Assembly: GCA_015066245.1 (NCBI GenBank)
Contig: SVOS01000003.1
Coordinates: 1 to 64,000 of the forward strand
Source: Oscillospiraceae bacterium
GTDB lineage: Bacteria > Bacillota > Clostridia > Oscillospirales > Acutalibacteraceae
DNA: 64,000 nt
Direction: 5' to 3'
Position numbers and translations under genes: made by a program. A model generated the notes under the pieces. That model had not been told where the DNA came from. It saw nothing but the letters and a program-made list of their open reading frames with translations, and did not search any database. Shown here one piece after another: positions 59,578-64,000 of this stretch (within the stretch, counting starts at the first letter, position 1; each line of letters starts with the position of its first letter).

Positions 59578-60978
59578 ATGAAAAAAATATCGGTATTTAT
59601 CTTGATTTTTGCAGTTGCACTTTGCTCTTTATTTGTGTTGACACCTTCTGCAAGCGATGAGTTTGTTGTTGAGGACGGTGTGTTGCTTACTTATACAGGC
59701 AGCGAAAGTGTTGTTGATATTCCTGCGGATGTGTACTATATTGCTGACGGTGCCTTTAAGGGCAATTCTCATATACGCACAGTAAACCTTCACAGTGGTG
59801 TTTATCTTATCGGCAATGAAGCATTCAGCGGTTGCACCACACTTAAGAATGTAAACAACCCCTACTCGGTTTCTTTTGTCGGAGCCTATGCATTTGAAAA
59901 TACACCTTTCTACAATAATAATGAAGCGGAATTTATTTGCCTTAACAATGTACTTATCGGCTCCAATGCAAAAGGTGATGTTACTATTCCCGATAATGTA
60001 GGCTCTGTTGCAGCTTATGCTTTTGTCGGCAATACCTCTGTTACTTCCGTTTATATTCCCGACAGTGTGTCCGAGGTGGGCGAGGGTGCCTTTCTTAACT
60101 GTACTGCTCTTAAAGCCGTAACAGGCGGTAAAAACCTCTCATATATAGGAAGCCTTGCTTTCTACAGCACTGAGTTTATTAAGACTAACAGCGACGAGTT
60201 TCTTATAATGGGCGAAGATATACTTGTAAGCTATAATGGAAATAGTGAGCAGGTATCTGTACCCGAAAGTGTGCGTAGTATTGCCGGTGGTGCTTTTTAC
60301 GGCAACCGTAGCATTAAGTCTGTTACCTTGAGCGAGAATGTCAAATCTATTGGAGTACGCAGTTTTATGAACTGTACTTCTCTTGAAAGCGTTAATCTTT
60401 CAGAGGAGCTTATGATGATTGAGAAAGAGGCTTTTGCTAAATGCAAAAATCTCAAAGAAATCACAGTCCCGTCTTCCGTCAAGCTTTTGGGAGAGAGCGT
60501 GTTCTTCGGTTGTTCGTCTTTAAAGTTTGCAGACCTTAACTCTGCTGCTTCTGTTTCTGACGGTCTTTTTGCCGAGTGTACCTCTCTGGAGTATGTTCTT
60601 CTTAATCACGAAATCAAATCAATCGGTAAAAATGCCTTTAAGGATTGCTCTGCACTTGAGAATCTGGCGATTTCTGACTCTGTTACTTCTGTAGCTGATG
60701 ATGCTTTTGAGGGTGTGGACAAACTCACTGTTTCTGCTAAAAAAGACAGCTATCCCTATAAGGCAATTTCAGATTTGGGGATAAATGTAATTCAGAGCGG
60801 TGACGCAAACTTTGACGGCAAGGTCAACATCAAGGATGCATCCTATGTGCAGAAGTATGTAGCAAGTATTGTGGAACTTAGTCCTCTTGAAGCTCTGCGT
60901 GGTGAGGCAAATTTTGACGGAAAGCTCAATATCCGTGATGCAACACATATCCAGAAGGTTCTTGCAGGACTTATCTAA
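59578..60978 (+). CDS. Secreted BspA-type leucine-rich repeat protein with dockerin
   Basis: The start ATG 59578 follows AAGGTGA; 466 residues. A signal peptide (about 1-25, ending TPSAS) leads into ten or more LRR_5/BspA repeats (about 40-385), for example IPDSVSEVGEGAFLNCTALK, longer than in the protein at 606. There is no Thr-rich linker; the dockerin follows almost directly (about 402-466) with GDANFDGKVNIKDASYVQK and GEANFDGKLNIRDATHIQK, both loops with normal Asp/Asn/Gly positions. It is another cell-surface component for a scaffoldin, possibly for adhesion. The terminator just before its ATG leaves little room for its own promoter. Confidence 0.9.
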   Translation: MKKISVFILIFAVALCSLFVLTPSASDEFVVEDGVLLTYTGSESVVDIPADVYYIADGAFKGNSHIRTVNLHSGVYLIGNEAFSGCTTLKNVNNPYSVSFVGAYAFENTPFYNNNEAEFICLNNVLIGSNAKGDVTIPDNVGSVAAYAFVGNTSVTSVYIPDSVSEVGEGAFLNCTALKAVTGGKNLSYIGSLAFYSTEFIKTNSDEFLIMGEDILVSYNGNSEQVSVPESVRSIAGGAFYGNRSIKSVTLSENVKSIGVRSFMNCTSLESVNLSEELMMIEKEAFAKCKNLKEITVPSSVKLLGESVFFGCSSLKFADLNSAASVSDGLFAECTSLEYVLLNHEIKSIGKNAFKDCSALENLAISDSVTSVADDAFEGVDKLTVSAKKDSYPYKAISDLGINVIQSGDANFDGKVNIKDASYVQKYVASIVELSPLEALRGEANFDGKLNIRDATHIQKVLAGLI

Positions 60979-60995
60979 AATATCCGAAAAATCTG

Positions 60996-61023
60996 TTGAC
61001 TTTTAAATTCTAAGTGATATAAT
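60996..61023 (+). promoter_or_regulatory. Promoter of the thrS T-box transcript
   Basis: TTGACT (60996-61001) and TATAAT (61018-61023) with a 16-base spacer. Confidence 0.75.
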
Positions 61024-61029
61024 ATTTTT

Positions 61030-61269
61030 AATTTCACAAAACGTTGATGGGGACAATACCTTTGTTGACTGCTCAAAAGAGAGTCTGCCTCTTAGCTGAA
61101 ATGGCAGATGGAGTAAAAATTTTGGTTACCACCCCTGAGTCTGTGCAGGAAATGGCACGGCGGTCAAGCACCGTTATCGCTTTCGAGGGCAGTTTGTCTG
61201 CCAAAGTTGGGTGGAACCACGTTGTATTTACATCGTCCCGATATTCCTTACGGAGTATCGGGATTTTTT
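61030..61269 (+). ncRNA. T-box riboswitch (threonine) upstream of thrS
   Basis: The leader contains the T-box sequence GGGTGGAACCACG (61209-61221), followed by an intrinsic terminator. Stem I can form with GGGG near 61049 pairing to CCCC at about 61132 and ACC/GGT pairing above; the intervening loop presents ACC (61128-61130), a threonine codon followed by A. Uncharged tRNA-Thr would pair with ACC and, through its NCCA end, with the T-box bulge, stabilising the antiterminator. The specifier matches the downstream thrS gene. This leader and the promoter fill the only gene-free stretch over 300 bases in the window. Confidence 0.9.
61236..61269 (+). terminator. T-box attenuator terminator
   Basis: TCCCGATATTCC (61236-61247) and GGAGTATCGGGA (61252-61263) pair over 12 bp (one G-T), followed by TTTTTT. 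It is the off state of the riboswitch. Confidence 0.9.
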
Positions 61270-61290
61270 ATTTCAGAAAGGATGATTAAG

Positions 61291-63234
61291 ATGATTAAAG
61301 TTGAACTTAAAGGCGGCGTTATCAACGAGTACGAAGCAGGCACTTCTGCTGCTGAAATCGCAAAAAGTCTCGGCGCAGGTCTTTACAAGGCATGTTGTGC
61401 CTGCAAAATTGATGGTGTAGTGTGCGACCTTCGCACAACTTTAAATAACGACGCAAAGCTTGAGCTTCTTACATTTGATGACGAAGAAGGCAAGGCTGCA
61501 TTCTGGCATACATGTTCTCATGTTCTTGCTCAGGCAGTAAAGCGTCTTTATCCCAAGGCAAAGCTTGGTGTCGGTCCTTCCATCGAAAACGGTTTCTTCT
61601 ACGATTTTGAGGTGGAAAAGGCATTCTCTCCCGAAGATTTGGAGAAAATCAAGGCTGAGATGAAGAAAATCGTAAAAGAGGGTATCGAGCTTGAAAGATT
61701 CGAGCTTGACGCAGAAGAAGCAGTCAAGATGCTCTCCGATATGGGCGAGGAGTACAAGGTAGAGCTTGCAAAAGAGCATATTGAAAAGGGCGACAAGCTT
61801 ACATTCTATAAGCAGGGCGATTTCACAGACCTTTGTGCAGGTCCTCACCTTATGTCTGTTGCTGCTTTAAAGGCTATTGAGCTCACAAACTGCACAGGTG
61901 CATACTGGAGAGGTAACGCAGAAAATGCTCAGATGTGCCGTGTTTACGGTATAGCTTTTCCCAAGGCTTCTCAGCTTGAAGAATATCTCCAGATGGTAGA
62001 GCAGGCTCGTCTCAGAGACCACAACAAACTCGGACGTGAGCTTGAGCTTTTCACAACCTCCGAGGTTATCGGCCAGGGACTTCCCATTCTTCTTCCCAAG
62101 GGCGCAAGAATTATCCAGCTTCTCCAGCGTTTCGTAGAGGATGAAGAGCAGAAGCGTGGTTGGCTCTTGACAAAGACACCCTATATGGCTAAGTCTGACC
62201 TTTACAAAATCAGCGGTCACTGGGACCACTACAAAGACGGTATGTTCGTTTTAGGTGACGAAGAAAAGGATAAGGAAGTTTTTGCACTCCGTCCTATGAC
62301 ATGTCCCTTCCAGTATCAGGCATACCTCAACCGCGGTCGTTCCTATCGTGACCTTCCCTTAAGATACAACGAAACATCCACACTTTTCAGAAACGAAGCA
62401 AGCGGTGAGATGCACGGCCTTATCCGTGTTCGTCAGTTTACAATTTCCGAGGGCCACCTTATGTGCACACCCGAGCAGTTAGAGGACGAGTTCAAGGGTT
62501 GTCTTGAGCTTGCAGTATATATGCTCAAAACTCTCGGTCTTTATGAGGACGTTTCTTTCAGATTCTCTCAGTGGGATCCCGAAGACAATGAGAAGTACAT
62601 CGGCACACCCGAGCAGTGGGATGAGGCTCAGGGTATTATGGGCAAAATCCTTGATAACCTTGGTCTTAACTACAAAATCGGTATCGGCGAAGCTGCTTTC
62701 TATGGTCCCAAGCTTGATATCCAGATCAAGAACGTATGGGGCAAAGAGGATACTCTCATTACAATTCAGGTTGACCAGCTTCTTGCTGAGCAGTTCGGTA
62801 TGGTTTATGTTGACAAAGACGGCTCCAAGAAGAACCCCTATATTATCCACAGAACATCCATCGGCTGCTATGAGCGTACATTAGCACTTCTTATCGAGAA
62901 GTACGCAGGTGCATTCCCAATGTGGCTTGCTCCCACACAGGTTAAGCTCCTTCCCATTGCTGACAGACATCTTGACTACATTTATGATGTCAAGAAAGCT
63001 CTTGAGGCAAAGGGCATGCGTGTAGAGGTAGACGACAGAAGCGAGAAAATCGGCTATAAAATCCGCGAGGCTCAGCTTGAGAAAGTGCCCTATATGCTTA
63101 TTATCGGCGACAAGGATATCGAGGCAGGCACAGTTTCTGTCCGTTCAAGAAAGCAGGGTGACCTTGGTGCAATGAGTGTTGAGGACTTTATTGCTCGTGC
63201 TGTTGAGGAAATCGAAACAAAGGTTATTAACTGA
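61291..63234 (+). CDS. thrS: Threonine-tRNA ligase
   Basis: ATG 61291 has AAAGGA 9 bases upstream and is preferred to ATG 61282, giving 647 residues. Domains: TGS (1 to about 60), editing domain with HxxxH in WHTCSHVLAQAV, class II catalytic core with motif 2 RNEASGEMHGLIRVRQF and GEAAFYGPKLDIQ, motif 3 near SIGCYERTLALLIE, and an anticodon-binding domain (about 540-645). Zinc-ligand Cys is in MTCPFQYQAY. It charges tRNA-Thr and removes mischarged Ser. Expression is controlled by the upstream threonine T-box. Confidence 0.97.
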   Translation: MIKVELKGGVINEYEAGTSAAEIAKSLGAGLYKACCACKIDGVVCDLRTTLNNDAKLELLTFDDEEGKAAFWHTCSHVLAQAVKRLYPKAKLGVGPSIENGFFYDFEVEKAFSPEDLEKIKAEMKKIVKEGIELERFELDAEEAVKMLSDMGEEYKVELAKEHIEKGDKLTFYKQGDFTDLCAGPHLMSVAALKAIELTNCTGAYWRGNAENAQMCRVYGIAFPKASQLEEYLQMVEQARLRDHNKLGRELELFTTSEVIGQGLPILLPKGARIIQLLQRFVEDEEQKRGWLLTKTPYMAKSDLYKISGHWDHYKDGMFVLGDEEKDKEVFALRPMTCPFQYQAYLNRGRSYRDLPLRYNETSTLFRNEASGEMHGLIRVRQFTISEGHLMCTPEQLEDEFKGCLELAVYMLKTLGLYEDVSFRFSQWDPEDNEKYIGTPEQWDEAQGIMGKILDNLGLNYKIGIGEAAFYGPKLDIQIKNVWGKEDTLITIQVDQLLAEQFGMVYVDKDGSKKNPYIIHRTSIGCYERTLALLIEKYAGAFPMWLAPTQVKLLPIADRHLDYIYDVKKALEAKGMRVEVDDRSEKIGYKIREAQLEKVPYMLIIGDKDIEAGTVSVRSRKQGDLGAMSVEDFIARAVEEIETKVIN

Positions 63235-63246
63235 TAGGAGACCTTA

Positions 63247-64000
63247 ATGCCATATAAACGATACGATATTACAAACACATATTCATATCGGGGCAGACGA
63301 AAAAACGAGAATGTGGTTTTAAAAACCATAATGCTTATCGTTATTCCACTTGTGATTATTGCGGTGCTTTTGGGCGGAGCATATATTTCATATCTTGTTA
63401 TTATCGGTGACGAGAAAGAAACAACCGTAAAACCTGTGGCAACCTCTGACGAGGCTTTTCTTCACGAAGATGAGCTTTTAAGGATTGTCAACGAGTCAGA
63501 ACCTCTTGATGCGGATTATGTGCCTGAGCTTGCTGATTTCAATGGTGTAAAGGTAAATGTTCTTTTGATTGAAGACCTGAAGGATATGATAGAGGATGCA
63601 AAAAAAGCAGGAGTAACACTTGATGTCAAAGCAGGCTATGTTTCTTATGATGAGCAGGCTAAGCTTCATAAGACTGCCTTCGAAAAAATCAAGAAAAGCG
63701 GAAACTATTCTCAGATCAAAGCTGAGGCAGAAACTAAGAAAATCTGTCCTCTTGAAGGAGCCAGCGAAAGTCAGACAGGTCTTCTTATTGAGTTCGACTC
63801 TCCCGACGGCAGCGATACCTACAAGTGGCTTGTAAAGCATAGTATAAGCTATGGTTTTATCCTCAGATACCCCGAAGCAAAAGAAGACGACACAGGTATG
63901 ACCTTCAATCCCAATCTTTTCCGCTATATCGGCAAGCCTTCGGCTGCAAATATTCGTCGATATGATATGTCTTTAGAGGAATATGCCACTCATATTTCAA
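63247..64000 (+). CDS. VanY-like D,D-carboxypeptidase homologue lacking zinc ligands (3' cut)
   Basis: This frame is missing from the ORF track because it runs off the window. It starts at ATG 63247 behind AGGAGA, 12 bases after thrS, and shows at least 251 residues. A basic cytoplasmic N-terminus (GRRKNENV) precedes one membrane helix (TIMLIVIPLVIIAVLLGGAYISYLVII). The outer domain follows the VanY/M15B scaffold: SESQTGLLIEF, WLVKHSISYGFILRYPEAKE, NPNLFRYIGKPSA, LEEYATHIS. Where active enzymes have SxHxxGxAxD and WHxRYVG, this one has Ser for the first zinc His, Glu for Asp, and Asn-Leu for Trp-His. It is therefore probably a non-catalytic wall-binding or regulatory protein. Confidence 0.8.
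   Translation, partial: MPYKRYDITNTYSYRGRRKNENVVLKTIMLIVIPLVIIAVLLGGAYISYLVIIGDEKETTVKPVATSDEAFLHEDELLRIVNESEPLDADYVPELADFNGVKVNVLLIEDLKDMIEDAKKAGVTLDVKAGYVSYDEQAKLHKTAFEKIKKSGNYSQIKAEAETKKICPLEGASESQTGLLIEFDSPDGSDTYKWLVKHSISYGFILRYPEAKEDDTGMTFNPNLFRYIGKPSAANIRRYDMSLEEYATHIS

Noticed and set aside
1-64000. tRNA genes, CRISPR arrays, insertion sequences or prophage
   Set aside because: I found no cloverleaf with a GGTTCRA-type arm, no spaced direct repeats, no transposase or integrase; the only tandem repeat is the protein-coding PTTEA array.

Overview
The window looks like chromosome from a low-to-moderate-GC anaerobic Firmicute of the Clostridia (Ruminococcaceae/Oscillospiraceae type), most likely a starch-degrading gut organism close to Ruminococcus bromii. 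The reasons are four secreted proteins ending in type-I-like dockerins, one of which carries CBM26 and CBM74-like starch-binding modules like the R. bromii amylosome protein Sas6; dipicolinate synthase genes (spore formation); a T-box ahead of thrS; and strong AGGAGG/GAGGTG ribosome sites with TTGACA-17-TATAAT promoters. The taxonomic call is inference from gene content, not from a marker gene.

Layout. 1-6.4 kb: the end of an unknown gene, then a 46-residue peptide gene with its own promoter and terminator, then an operon of LRR-dockerin protein, HprK-like kinase, PqqD-like protein, ABC exporter, nucleotidyltransferase and HAD phosphatase. This resembles a RiPP (peptide natural product) cassette without a recognisable cyclase, and is the best candidate for an undescribed system. 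6.4-10.3 kb (minus): aconitase-isocitrate dehydrogenase-Rex operon, with a candidate Rex operator on its promoter. 10.3-13.8 kb: BipA/TypA, a DnaQ-like exonuclease with zinc ribbon, and a small coiled-coil/sigma-region-4 pair. 13.9-16.7 kb: fibro-slime surface protein with a PTTEA repeat stalk and sorting signal. 16.7-19 kb: small Cys protein, laccase-domain protein, pseudouridine synthase. 19-22 kb: the starch-binding dockerin protein. 22-26.4 kb: ECF sigma/anti-sigma/lipoprotein, then an MBOAT/DHHW surface-acylation pair. 26.4-35.3 kb: phosphoglucomutase, a Cys-rich membrane protein, a lipoprotein coupled to an MreB homologue, ComF, RecD2, a small membrane protein and a DUF1540 protein. 35.3-41.8 kb: dipicolinate synthase A/B, zinc-ribbon membrane protein, IspD, IspF, DacF-like carboxypeptidase, Pgi, small P-loop protein. 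41.8-47.8 kb: DUF2975/XRE/DUF4173 membrane unit, lipoprotein, GNAT, RecG. 48-55 kb: a 2,389-residue fibro-slime/vWA/dockerin protein. 55-64 kb: metallophosphoesterase, second D-Ala-D-Ala carboxypeptidase, SpoIID-like protein, membrane protein with acidic tail, second LRR-dockerin protein, T-box and ThrRS, and the start of a VanY-like protein whose zinc ligands are missing.

Much of the window serves the cell surface: dockerin proteins that would dock on a scaffoldin encoded elsewhere, a sortase-type protein, wall hydrolases and O-acylation genes. Housekeeping metabolism and DNA repair genes are interleaved. I saw no rRNA, tRNA, IS element, integrase or CRISPR array. The only gene-free stretch over 300 bases (60979-61290) is filled by the thrS promoter and T-box leader.
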